Shown: positions 17,416 to 26,973 of the stretch, piece after piece
How positions within the stretch are numbered: position 1 is the first letter of the stretch
Layout: every line of letters starts with the position of its first letter
From: an uncultured Bacteroidota bacterium
GTDB taxonomy: Bacteria; Bacteroidota; Bacteroidia; Chitinophagales; Chitinophagaceae
NCBI GenBank assembly: GCA_903862505.1
Contig: CAIOYQ010000055.1
Span: 1-41,132, forward strand
Length of the DNA: 41,132 nt
Reading direction: 5' to 3'
Notes under the pieces: model-generated
The model's database searches: none
Told to the model about the DNA's origin: nothing
What the model saw: only the letters and a program-made list of their open reading frames with translations
Made by a program: the position numbers and the translations under genes

Positions 17416-20166
17416 CTAGATAACAATGTTAATCATTCTGCCTTTTACGAAAATTAATTTTTTCACTGGCTTGTCTTCCACCCACTTTTGAACGGCTGCA
17501 TTGGCCAATACAATTGTTCGCACCTGGTCCTCAGTTGCATCCAAAGCAATAGAAATATTAGCTCTTACCTTCCCATTGATGCTCACCGGATACTCCTTAG
17601 CCGTTTCTAAAACATACTGTGCATCAAATATCGGATAAGATGCATCCACAATTAAACCGGTATTCCCTAATGCGCTCCACAATTCCTCGGCAAAGTGAGG
17701 CGCATAAGGTGTAATTAAAATAAGTACTTGCTCTAATATCGCTTTCTTATGACAGCCTGCATCATACAATTCATTAATACATATCATAAAGGTACTAATG
17801 GCAGTATTGAAACTATAGCGCTCTGTATCTTCTTCGATTTTCTTAATCGTCTTGTGTAAGATTTTTAATTCTTCGGCAGTAGGCGCTTCGTCTACCCATA
17901 CCTTTCCTTTCAGCTCATCAAAAAACAATCTCCAAAACTTTTTAATAAAACGATGTACTCCCTCAATTCCTTTGGTATCCCATGGTTTACTTTGCTCCAC
18001 TGGGCCTAAGAACATTTCATACATTCTAAAGGTATCTGCACCATATTTTTGAACCAAGTCGTCTGGATTTACGGTATTGAATTTTGACTTAGACATTTTT
18101 TCCACTTCCACACTACATATAAACTTGCCGTCTTCTAAAATAAATGTTGCATTGGAATAGTCAGGTTTCCATTTTTTAAATGCTGCTGTGTCCAGCTCTA
18201 CGCCGTCTACCATATTTACATCTACATGTAATTGGTCTACTTCATGCGCACTTGATAATCCAGCTGAGACAAATATAGAGGTACCTCTTTTACGATATAC
18301 AAAACGGGAACTTCCTTGAATCATCCCCTGATTTAATAACTTTTTAAAGGGCTCGTCAAAACCAATATGGCCAAGGTCATATAATGCTTTCGTCCACATA
18401 CGGCTATATAATAAATGTCCTACCGCATGTTCTGTTCCACCTATATATAAATCCACCTGTCCCCAATAATCACTCGCTTTGCGACTGCAAAATGCTGTGG
18501 TATTCCCAGGATCCATATAACGTAAAAAATACCAGCTACTTCCTGCATAACCCGGCATGGTATTGGTCTCATAATGTTCAGCTTTCCAGGATTCAATATT
18601 AGCTAGCGGACCCTCTCCCTCTGGACCTGGTCCATAATTATCTACATCCGGTAATAATAAGGGTAATTCATTTTCTGATAAAGGATAGGCTATTCCATTT
18701 ATCCATTTAATTGGAAAAGGCTCCCCCCAGTATCTTTGTCTACTAAAGGCGGCGTCACGCATTCTGTAATTTACTTTACGCATGCCAATACCCATTGCCT
18801 CCATTTTATCATGCACAATAGCGATGGCATCTTTTTGAACCACTCCATTTAAAAAATCGCTATTAGAAAGCTTCGCTTCTTTGGTAGGATTGGCTTCCTG
18901 ACCATCAAAAGCATCTCCAATAATATTGGTAATAGGAATATTAAAATGTTGCGCAAATTTAAAGTCACGATCATCTCCACAAGGCACGGCCATAATTGCA
19001 CCGGTTCCATATCCAGCCAATACATATTCCGAAATCCAAATAGGAATTAACTTTTGATTAAACGGATTCACCACATAAGCTCCCGTAAAACATCCCGTTA
19101 TTTTTTTCTCCGCTATACGCTCTCGCTCACTTCTGCTTTTCACATAAGTAATATATTCTGCTACGGCCCCTTTATGCGTGTCCGGCGTAATACTTTCAAT
19201 TAAAGTGTGTTCCGGAGCTACTACCATAAAGTCTACGCCAAAAACCGTGTCCGGCCGCGTTGTATAAACTCTTAAACTAAGCTCCTGCTCGTTTACTTTA
19301 AAATCAATTTCGGCACCATAACTCTTACCAATCCAATTGGATTGCATTTCCTTCATCGCATCACTAAACTGAATGGTATCCAAACCTGACAATAACCTGT
19401 CCGCATATTCAGTAATGCGCAAATACCATTGTCTTAATTTTTTCTTTTCAACTGGATGTCCTCCTCTCTCACTAAATCCATTAATCACTTCATCATTCGC
19501 CAATACCGTTCCCAAAGCCTCACACCAATTCACTTCCCCATAACCACAAAATGCCAAACGATAAAACATTAAAATTGCCTGTTGTTCTTTTTCAGTATAC
19601 CCTTTCCATGAAACTGCATCAAATTTAATCTTTGCATCACCAGGACAAAACACATTTACATTTCCTTCCTTTTCAAAAACAGCAATTAATTCATTGATAG
19701 GTTTTGCTTTTTCCGCCCCACGATCATAGTAGCTATTAAATAATTGTAAAAAAATCCATTGGGTCCATTTATAATAACTCGCATCACAGGTTCTTACTTC
19801 TCTATCCCAGTCATAGCTAAACCCAATATTGTCTAACTGCTTTCTAAAATTGTCAATATTGCCATGGGTACTTTTTGCAGGGTGAACGCCATGCTCAATG
19901 GCATATTGTTCCGCAGGCAAACCAAAAGCATCATAGCCCATTGGATGCAAAACATTAAAACCTTTTAAACGCTTATATCGACTGTAAATATCAGAAGCAA
20001 TATATCCCAATGGGTGACCCACATGCAAACCCGCACCACTTGGATAAGGAAACATGTCCAAAACATAACATTTTGGTTTAGTACTTTCGTTAGGTACCTG
20101 ATAGGCTTTCCTTGATTTCCAGGCATCCTGCCATTTTTTTTCGATCGTACTAAATTGATATTCCAT
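17416..20166 (-). CDS. leuS: Leucyl-tRNA synthetase
   Basis: MFPYPSGAGLHVGHPLGY; KMSKSKFN; MRDAAFSRQRYWGEPFPI; YAPHFAEELW. Confidence 0.97.
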   Translation of the reverse strand: MEYQFSTIEKKWQDAWKSRKAYQVPNESTKPKCYVLDMFPYPSGAGLHVGHPLGYIASDIYSRYKRLKGFNVLHPMGYDAFGLPAEQYAIEHGVHPAKSTHGNIDNFRKQLDNIGFSYDWDREVRTCDASYYKWTQWIFLQLFNSYYDRGAEKAKPINELIAVFEKEGNVNVFCPGDAKIKFDAVSWKGYTEKEQQAILMFYRLAFCGYGEVNWCEALGTVLANDEVINGFSERGGHPVEKKKLRQWYLRITEYADRLLSGLDTIQFSDAMKEMQSNWIGKSYGAEIDFKVNEQELSLRVYTTRPDTVFGVDFMVVAPEHTLIESITPDTHKGAVAEYITYVKSRSERERIAEKKITGCFTGAYVVNPFNQKLIPIWISEYVLAGYGTGAIMAVPCGDDRDFKFAQHFNIPITNIIGDAFDGQEANPTKEAKLSNSDFLNGVVQKDAIAIVHDKMEAMGIGMRKVNYRMRDAAFSRQRYWGEPFPIKWINGIAYPLSENELPLLLPDVDNYGPGPEGEGPLANIESWKAEHYETNTMPGYAGSSWYFLRYMDPGNTTAFCSRKASDYWGQVDLYIGGTEHAVGHLLYSRMWTKALYDLGHIGFDEPFKKLLNQGMIQGSSRFVYRKRGTSIFVSAGLSSAHEVDQLHVDVNMVDGVELDTAAFKKWKPDYSNATFILEDGKFICSVEVEKMSKSKFNTVNPDDLVQKYGADTFRMYEMFLGPVEQSKPWDTKGIEGVHRFIKKFWRLFFDELKGKVWVDEAPTAEELKILHKTIKKIEEDTERYSFNTAISTFMICINELYDAGCHKKAILEQVLILITPYAPHFAEELWSALGNTGLIVDASYPIFDAQYVLETAKEYPVSINGKVRANISIALDATEDQVRTIVLANAAVQKWVEDKPVKKLIFVKGRMINIVI

Positions 20167-20210
20167 CTTCGATTATGCTTAAAAAATCTATAATTATTCG
20201 GTTTTCATAA

Positions 20211-20253
20211 ATGCCTCCCCTTTTTTACCACAATTTTGGCAAAAAATAGGCAT
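20211..20253 (-). promoter_or_regulatory. Structured leuS leader: long imperfect hairpin
   Basis: Plus strand: ATGCCT(CCCC)TTTTTTACC-acaatttt-GGCAAAAAA(T)AGGCAT, giving 15 paired positions around one internal loop; on the minus-strand RNA one of these is a G-U pair. Lies between the leuS -7 box and its start codon. Confidence 0.5.
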
Positions 20254-20264
20254 AATTCGGCCTA

Positions 20265-20305
20265 TGCAAATGTAAGTCATTAGCGTTCAAAACCGTACAT
20301 TTGCA
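20265..20305. promoter_or_regulatory. Divergent mirror-image -7 elements for leuS (minus, TACATTTG 20274-20267) and ftsX (plus, TACATTTG 20296-20303)
   Basis: 10-bp perfect inverted repeat TGCAAATGTA/TACATTTGCA with 21-nt spacer; each arm contains an exact TAnnTTTG pointing at its own gene. Confidence 0.6.
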
Positions 20306-20330
20306 ATGCGAACAAATAAAAAATAACGCT

Positions 20331-21206
20331 ATGGCAGGAATTGGAACTGGCTCTTTAAAACGAAGTAAACCCAACTACATTTATAGTATTATTGGAGTAG
20401 CCATTGTTTTGTTTATTATGGGTATCATGGGGTGGCTGTTTTTGAATTTACACACCATTAGCGATAATTTTAAGGAAGATATTAGAATCAGCGTATACCT
20501 AAAAACTACCGACAAAAATACCATTGCCAATATCCAAAAATTTATCGCTAGCAAACCTTATGCTAAAAATGTAGAATACATTGATAAAGAAAAAGCAAAG
20601 GCTATTTGGAACAAAGAAAATAATGAAGATTGGGCTAAAATATTAGACGTAAACCCTTTGCCTGAAAGCATTGACTTTTTCGCAAAAGCAAAATATATTC
20701 ATATAGATAGTCTTAATAAAATAAGTGCTGTTATCAATACTCAATTTAAAAATGATATTAGTGAGATTCAATTCCCAAAAAGTTTAGTAACCAGTTTAAA
20801 TGAGCGTGCTACTAAAATGGGGCTTATCTTTTTAGTATTATCTATTGTACTTTGCGTGATTGTTATTATAAGCATTGACAATACTATTCGATTGGCTATG
20901 TTTAGCAATCGATTCTTAATTAAAACCATGCAAATGGTGGGTGCAACGCGTAATTTTATTGCAAAACCTTTATTGGTAAGAGCATTACTAAACGGATTAA
21001 TTAGCGCCTTTATCGCCATTTTTTTACTATTTGGATTAATCCAATGGGCAGGCACACAATTTCCGCAAATAAAAGCCTTACAAGGAGTTAAAACGAGTAT
21101 ATTTTTGTTTGGCGGATTAATAATTATTGGCGTAGGTATTTCCATATTTAGCACCTACAGAAGCGTGTTAAAATATTTAAAAATGAAACTAGACGATTTG
21201 TATTAA
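20331..21206 (+). CDS. ftsX: Cell division protein FtsX (ABC transporter permease family)
   Basis: Four-TM FtsX topology with FKEDIRISVYLKTTDKNTIANIQKFIASKPYAKNVEYIDKEKA and LVLSIVLCVIVIISIDNTIRLAMFSNRFLIKTMQMVGAT. The track start (20301) lies inside the -7 box; ATG at 20331 preferred. Confidence 0.9.
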   Translation: MAGIGTGSLKRSKPNYIYSIIGVAIVLFIMGIMGWLFLNLHTISDNFKEDIRISVYLKTTDKNTIANIQKFIASKPYAKNVEYIDKEKAKAIWNKENNEDWAKILDVNPLPESIDFFAKAKYIHIDSLNKISAVINTQFKNDISEIQFPKSLVTSLNERATKMGLIFLVLSIVLCVIVIISIDNTIRLAMFSNRFLIKTMQMVGATRNFIAKPLLVRALLNGLISAFIAIFLLFGLIQWAGTQFPQIKALQGVKTSIFLFGGLIIIGVGISIFSTYRSVLKYLKMKLDDLY

Positions 21207-21248
21207 TCATTAATTACCCTTAATTTAACTTTATAAAACAAGTACAAT

Positions 21249-21485
21249 ATGAGTGAGCATAACAATAAATCATTAGCCTTTTTTGGGAAATCTAATTATA
21301 TCTGGATGATGGTGGGAGCCGCCTTAATTATCATTGGCATGGTTGTCATGTCTGGTGGTAAAAGTGCAGATCCAAATGTGTTTAACGCCAATGAAGTATA
21401 CAGTTTCAGACGCATTACCATTGCTCCTATTTTAATAATCGCAGGCTTTATTGTAGAGATTTATGCGATTTTTAAAAAATCATAA
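21249..21485 (+). CDS. DUF3098 family small membrane protein
   Basis: 78 aa, two TM helices, SGGKSADPNVFNANEVYSFRRITIAPILIIAGF; between ftsX and uppP. Confidence 0.85.
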   Translation: MSEHNNKSLAFFGKSNYIWMMVGAALIIIGMVVMSGGKSADPNVFNANEVYSFRRITIAPILIIAGFIVEIYAIFKKS

Positions 21486-21499
21486 CCTAACTAACTTAT

Positions 21500-21529
21500 A
21501 AAAAAGCGATGAACAATCATCGCTTTTTT
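21500..21529. terminator. Intrinsic bidirectional terminator
   Basis: 13-bp perfect stem AAAAAAGCGATGA-ACAA-TCATCGCTTTTTT, between the DUF3098 gene and uppP. Confidence 0.8.
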
Positions 21530-21546
21530 AATAATGCCCATTGCGA

Positions 21547-22338
21547 ATGACTATTTTTCAATCCATCCTTATTGCTATTATTGAAGGGATCACCGAATTC
21601 TTGCCTATTTCAAGTACCGCCCATATGAAATTTGCAAACCCTTTTTTAGGAATTAGCCCCAGCCCATTTGTAGATTTATTTGAAATTGTAATACAACTGG
21701 CCGCTATTGCATCGGTGGTATTTGTATACTATAAAAGGTTTTTCAACTTTAAACAATATAGCTTCTACTTAAAGTTAATGGTCGCTGTGATCCCTGCCCT
21801 TATTTTTGGCGCTTTATTAAAAAAACATATCGATGCTGCTTTAGGAAATTTATGGGTCATTGCAACGGTCATGGTTGCAGGAGGCATTGTATTATTATTT
21901 ATTGACAAACTATTTAAAGTAGATGAAACGCAGTCCCAGGAAATGAGTTATAAGCAATCATTTATTGTTGGATGCTTTCAGGTATTGTCTATTTTATTCC
22001 CGGGATTAAGCCGCAGTGCAGCAACCATTATAGGAGGCATGAGTCAAAAATTAACAAAGAAAACTGCTGCTGAATTTTCGTTCTTTTTAGCAGTGCCCAC
22101 CATGTTGGCTGCTTCTGCAAAAAGTACATTAGATGTATACCAAGAAAGTCCCGAAATTTTCACCACCAATAACTTATATACTTTACTCATTGGCGGGGTT
22201 GTTGCTTTCTTAGTAGCCCTTATCAGTGTTAAATTTTTTATAGGTTTTATTCAAAAAAAGGGGTTTGCCCTTTTTGGTTGGTACCGAATCATATTGGGCC
22301 TTGCCATTATGGCTTGCTTATACACTAATTTAATATAG
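21547..22338 (+). CDS. uppP: Undecaprenyl-diphosphatase UppP/BacA
   Basis: IEGITEFLPISSTAHM; FPGLSRSAATIIGGM; multi-TM. Confidence 0.93.
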   Translation: MTIFQSILIAIIEGITEFLPISSTAHMKFANPFLGISPSPFVDLFEIVIQLAAIASVVFVYYKRFFNFKQYSFYLKLMVAVIPALIFGALLKKHIDAALGNLWVIATVMVAGGIVLLFIDKLFKVDETQSQEMSYKQSFIVGCFQVLSILFPGLSRSAATIIGGMSQKLTKKTAAEFSFFLAVPTMLAASAKSTLDVYQESPEIFTTNNLYTLLIGGVVAFLVALISVKFFIGFIQKKGFALFGWYRIILGLAIMACLYTNLI

Positions 22339-22383
22339 CCACTTTCTGTTTTATTTGTATATTTAAGAACACAAATAAACGAA

Positions 22384-23691
22384 ATGCAGACAGCCCCTAA
22401 AAAAGTAATTAACGGCTGGGCCATGTACGATTGGTCCAACAGTGTTTACAATTTAGTAATCACCTCTACCATATTTCCTGCTTATTATGAAGTCATGACG
22501 GGGGATGGTAATGATAGTACCCTTATTGATAAAGTAAAAATTGGGAATTTTGAATTTTCAAATACTGCATTGTATAATTATGTATTAGGTATTGCGTTTG
22601 TAATTGTAGCAATACTGTCCCCCATTTTATCTTCCATTGCAGATTACAGAGGCAACAAAAAAAAATTCCTTCAGTTTTTTTGTACCATGGGATCGCTGTC
22701 CTGTGCGTCACTTTATTTTTTTGACAAAGACCATATTATAGGAGGCTTAATTTCTGTGATCTTCGCCTGTATTGGTTTTTGGAGTAGTTTGGTTTTTTAC
22801 AATTCCTATCTGCCTGAAATTGCAGCACCCGAGGACAGGGACCGGATAAGTGCGAAAGGATTTATGATGGGATATATAGGTTCCGTATTATTACAACTAA
22901 TTTGTTTTGTATTTGTATTAAAGCCGGAACTTTTTGGCATCACGATAGGTAAAGCTTCCCAGATTTCATTTTTATTGGTAGGGATTTGGTGGATAGGATT
23001 TGGATGGATGTCTATTGGCCGATTGCCTAATGGACATGGTGTAAAAGGGGCGCATAATAAAAGCCTCATTACGCAAGGTTATAAGGAATTACACAAAGTT
23101 TGGTTGGAGCTGAAGACGCTACCTACCTTAAAAAGATTTTTAGTTTCTTTTTTCTTTTATAATATGGGCGTTCAAACTGTTATGCTGGCTGCCACTTTGT
23201 ATGGAAAGAGCGAATTAAACATACCTACTACAAATTTAATTTTAGCCATATTAATCATTCAAATTGTAGCCATACCTGGGGCAATTTTAATGGCTAAAAT
23301 GGCAAGCAAATGGGGCAGCTTTAATACCCTTATGTTTGCCGTACTCATTTGGATTGGAGGATGTGTAATGGGTTATTATTTGCCTAGAAATAATATAGAA
23401 TTATTTTACGCTTTAGCTATTATTGTGGGATTTGTAATGGGGGGCATACAATCCGTTAGCCGTAGTACTTATTCCAAATTAATGCCAGTAACCCATGATA
23501 CCACTAGCTATTTTAGTTTCTTTGATGTGACTGAAAAAATTGCCATTGTAATTGGCATGTTTAGTTTTGGTACCATTAATGAAATAACAGGCTCTCAGAG
23601 AAATTCTGTTTTAGCATTGGGCATATTTTTTATTATCGGTTTTATATTGTTATACAGAACTTCTAAATTGAATAAGTATGCAACTGTATAG
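22384..23691 (+). CDS. MFS transporter, UMF1 (Atg22-like) family
   Basis: INGWAMYDWSNSVYNLVITSTIFPAYYE; 12-TM pattern; SRSTYSKLMP. Confidence 0.85.
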   Translation: MQTAPKKVINGWAMYDWSNSVYNLVITSTIFPAYYEVMTGDGNDSTLIDKVKIGNFEFSNTALYNYVLGIAFVIVAILSPILSSIADYRGNKKKFLQFFCTMGSLSCASLYFFDKDHIIGGLISVIFACIGFWSSLVFYNSYLPEIAAPEDRDRISAKGFMMGYIGSVLLQLICFVFVLKPELFGITIGKASQISFLLVGIWWIGFGWMSIGRLPNGHGVKGAHNKSLITQGYKELHKVWLELKTLPTLKRFLVSFFFYNMGVQTVMLAATLYGKSELNIPTTNLILAILIIQIVAIPGAILMAKMASKWGSFNTLMFAVLIWIGGCVMGYYLPRNNIELFYALAIIVGFVMGGIQSVSRSTYSKLMPVTHDTTSYFSFFDVTEKIAIVIGMFSFGTINEITGSQRNSVLALGIFFIIGFILLYRTSKLNKYATV

Positions 23692-24541
23692 TATTGAGAC
23701 CGGTCATTTTAAATTGGATGGAGGGGCAATGTTTGGTGTGGTTCCAAAATCTATTTGGAATAAATTAAATCCTGCAGACGAAAATAATTTATGCACTTGG
23801 TCTTTACGCTGCTTACTTATTATTGATGGAGATAAAAAAATATTGATAGATACCGGCATGGGTAATAAACAGGATACAAAATTCTTTAGTCATTACCAAC
23901 CCAGCAATAGCGTATCACTCGCAGATGCGTTACAAAAAATAAATTTACAGGTAAATGACATTACCGATGTACTCCTTACGCATCTTCATTTTGATCATGT
24001 TGGTGGCGCCATTGAAATGCAAGGAGGCGAATTAAAAACGGTCTTCCCCAAAGCTACTTATTGGGTGAGTGAACCACAATGGGAATTAGCAATAAACCCT
24101 AATAAAAGAGAAAAAGCTTCCTTTTTAAAAGAGAATATTCAACCCCTTATGGAATCGGGACAACTAAAATTAATCGAAGTCCCTAATTTCCAAGGAAAGG
24201 AGTTGCAAGAAATACATTTTAGCGACAATATAACCTGCATTTTAGTAAATGGTCATACGCAAAGTATGATGCTTCCTAAAATAAATTATAAAAATAAGAC
24301 ACTGGTATATATGGCCGATCTTTTACCTAGTGTGGGGCATATACCACTAGCCTATGTGATGGGTTATGATATGCAACCTTTGGTAACACTGAATGAAAAA
24401 GAATTATTCCTAAGGGATGCGATTAAAAATAATTACACATTGTTTTTTGAACACGACGCTGTTCACGAATGCTGTACGGTACATGAAACAGAAAAAGGCA
24501 TTAGAGCCAATGAAACCTTCTTATTAAGCGAATGGATTTAA
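23678..24541 (+). CDS. MBL-fold metallo-hydrolase
   Basis: LLTHLHFDHVGGA; DTGMGNK; overlaps the upstream MFS gene by 14 nt. Confidence 0.87.
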   Translation: MQLYSIETGHFKLDGGAMFGVVPKSIWNKLNPADENNLCTWSLRCLLIIDGDKKILIDTGMGNKQDTKFFSHYQPSNSVSLADALQKINLQVNDITDVLLTHLHFDHVGGAIEMQGGELKTVFPKATYWVSEPQWELAINPNKREKASFLKENIQPLMESGQLKLIEVPNFQGKELQEIHFSDNITCILVNGHTQSMMLPKINYKNKTLVYMADLLPSVGHIPLAYVMGYDMQPLVTLNEKELFLRDAIKNNYTLFFEHDAVHECCTVHETEKGIRANETFLLSEWI

Positions 24542-24543
24542 TT

Positions 24544-25344
24544 CTATTTTGACTTTTCAATTAATGAACTCAATGGATAGCGTAAATTTTCAAAGCTGAC
24601 CATGTCTACCTTTATACTACCCACTACCAAAGGCGTTTCAATCCTTACTGGAATATGGTTGGCATCATCCGTTACCCAAACCACCATTTTTTCGCCTCCG
24701 TTAAATACGGTCCCCTTTACCAATAAAGGCGCTAGTTTAATGACGTTGAACTTGCCGTATTGAGTGGTCATTTGATATCTTCCCAGATATTTGAAATAAG
24801 ATGGATACAAGGACTTATCTAAAAAAAAATTGAGGTTAATTTTGTCATTGATCTTTGAACTAGCAAAATTAATATTTCGTGCTGCATAAATCGCACTAAT
24901 TACATCATAAGTACAATCACCTGTAACAAAAACGCCTGGTGCAGTGGAAGTAGTAACCGTTTTAGTTTGTTGATTAAAACTTATAGATTCTTTTTGATGA
25001 AAACTACCTTCATTAATTTGTCTTACAAACTGATAGGGCAATAAGGTTTTACTATCAACAACACTCTCATACTTATCCCTTACTTTAAAAATCCAATCAT
25101 ACCTGCTATTAGAATTTCCTGTTGCCGTTAAAGTATAGGTACTTACCCCATTATACACACTAGACTGTGTTGCAAATTCTGCATTTCCTGCATTTACATA
25201 CATACCAATGACATTATAATAAATTGTATAACGTATTTTTTCGCCTGCATTAAAAGAGGTGTTGGTTTGATTACATAAGGCCGTATCACTTGGAGACAAC
25301 AAATGTATAAAAGGTAAAAGAAAGTATACAAATAAAGCATGCAT
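24544..25344 (-). CDS. DUF3108 domain-containing secreted protein
   Basis: Signal peptide; FNAGEKIRYTIYYNVIGMYVNAGNAEF and WVTDDANHIPVRIETPLVVGSIKVDM. Confidence 0.8.
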   Translation of the reverse strand: MHALFVYFLLPFIHLLSPSDTALCNQTNTSFNAGEKIRYTIYYNVIGMYVNAGNAEFATQSSVYNGVSTYTLTATGNSNSRYDWIFKVRDKYESVVDSKTLLPYQFVRQINEGSFHQKESISFNQQTKTVTTSTAPGVFVTGDCTYDVISAIYAARNINFASSKINDKINLNFFLDKSLYPSYFKYLGRYQMTTQYGKFNVIKLAPLLVKGTVFNGGEKMVVWVTDDANHIPVRIETPLVVGSIKVDMVSFENLRYPLSSLIEKSK

Positions 25345-25368
25345 AGGGCGAAGTATTTGAGAATAAAG

Positions 25369-26310
25369 TTATTTTTTTATTCGGTAACCTAGTAATAAAA
25401 TAGTACCAATAATAGAAGGAATTAAAAAATTAACAGTCCATATAATAGATGACAACGAAACGATGGTTATTTTATGAGTATAAAATGGAGCTAAAATCAT
25501 AATGAGCAGCTGCCCCCTTATCACCAGCTCTGTAATACTAATAGTAGGCATAATGCTTAATAGTAAAAATAAAATTGACAAGGAGAGAAAAATGGTTGTA
25601 AAAGGAACTTCCATTTTAAATAAATAGGCTACCCAAAAATACTGCCCAATGAAAATAAAATACCTGAGCAAAGACCAACCTAATAATTGAAATTTAATAG
25701 GATTGCTTATTTGTATTACATTAAAAATTCGCAACCAGCCTTTCCAAGTTCTTTGATACAAATAAAAAATAAGTGCAAATAGGGCAACCAAAGGGCTTAA
25801 CAATTGTACGCCTATCATTGAAATACTGTGCATCCAAGGGTAATGGGATATATTTATAAATAAAGCAACACTACCAATGCAAATGGTGATTAATAGCTGT
25901 GCATAGGAGGTCCAAGCCATTTGTGCAAGTCCCATTAGTTTATTTCCGGATGATAAAAACAAGGTTCTTCCGGCGTATTCTCCAATTCGATTAGGAGTGA
26001 AAAAAGCAAATGCTTGACCAACAAATACACTTTTTAATGCGGCTAGTATTCCTATTGGGTTATTGGTAGCTACAACCAGTTTCCACTTGATAGATTCTGC
26101 CAACAAATTTGCAAACATCAAAAAAAATAAAACAAGCCATTCCCAAATATGGATAGCGCTCAACTGTGAAGCAAACACCTGCTGAAGGTTATTCCAATCC
26201 TCATTCGCCAATACTTTGTTATAAATTGCAATACTACATATTAAGAATAAGAGCAAGCCCACACTGTTTTTTACAATGGACGAAACTTTGTAAACGGGAC
26301 TTTTTAACAT
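25369..26310 (-). CDS. Lysylphosphatidylglycerol synthase TM region-like / UPF0104 family membrane protein
   Basis: Multi-TM; FVGQAFAFFTPNRIGEYAGRTLFL. Start set at 26310 (MLKSPVYKV) because the track start overlaps ruvC. Confidence 0.7.
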   Translation of the reverse strand: MLKSPVYKVSSIVKNSVGLLLFLICSIAIYNKVLANEDWNNLQQVFASQLSAIHIWEWLVLFFLMFANLLAESIKWKLVVATNNPIGILAALKSVFVGQAFAFFTPNRIGEYAGRTLFLSSGNKLMGLAQMAWTSYAQLLITICIGSVALFINISHYPWMHSISMIGVQLLSPLVALFALIFYLYQRTWKGWLRIFNVIQISNPIKFQLLGWSLLRYFIFIGQYFWVAYLFKMEVPFTTIFLSLSILFLLLSIMPTISITELVIRGQLLIMILAPFYTHKITIVSLSSIIWTVNFLIPSIIGTILLLGYRIKK

Positions 26311-26356
26311 ACTGTCAAAGTTCGTAATTTGGGTTGATATCTGTAACTTTATTCCA

Positions 26357-26947
26357 ATGAGTAAACAACCCATTATATTAGGTATTGACCCCGGCACACA
26401 GATCTTAGGCTTTGCTATTTTAAAAGGCGGAAGCAAGCCCAGCTTAATAGAAATGGATGTACTTAAATTAACCCATGAGAAAGATATTTATGCTAGACTA
26501 CAATTGATACATGCTAAAATCATTGCGCTCATCAAAGAACATAAACCAACCGATTTTGCCATTGAAGCACCTTTTTTTGGAAAGAATGTACAGAGTATGC
26601 TTAAATTAGGTCGTGCACAAGGGGTTGCCATTGCTGCTGCCATGCATTATCAATTACCCGTTACGGAATATGCACCTAAAAAAGTAAAACAATCTATCAC
26701 AGGCAACGGAAATGCCCATAAGGATATGGTTTGGAAAATGTTGGAACAAATTTTAGTAATTAAAAAGCAACCAAAATATTTTGATGCCACCGATGCCTTG
26801 GGCGTGGCATTATGTCATTGGTATCAAATGAGTGGTCCAGTACTTCCGACAGTTGCGAAAACCGGGAAAGGTTCAAAGATGGCTAAGAAATCTAATGGAT
26901 GGGAGGCCTTCCTCGCAAAAAATCCAGGAAGGCTTAAGGTTAAATAG
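26357..26947 (+). CDS. ruvC: Holliday junction resolvase RuvC
   Basis: ILGIDPGTQILGFAIL; AIEAPFFGKNVQSMLKLGRAQGVAIAAA; YAPKKVKQSITGNGNAHKDMV; DATDALGVALCH. Confidence 0.96.
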   Translation: MSKQPIILGIDPGTQILGFAILKGGSKPSLIEMDVLKLTHEKDIYARLQLIHAKIIALIKEHKPTDFAIEAPFFGKNVQSMLKLGRAQGVAIAAAMHYQLPVTEYAPKKVKQSITGNGNAHKDMVWKMLEQILVIKKQPKYFDATDALGVALCHWYQMSGPVLPTVAKTGKGSKMAKKSNGWEAFLAKNPGRLKVK

Positions 26948-26973
26948 TTATCGCATTCATAAACTTTAACTAG

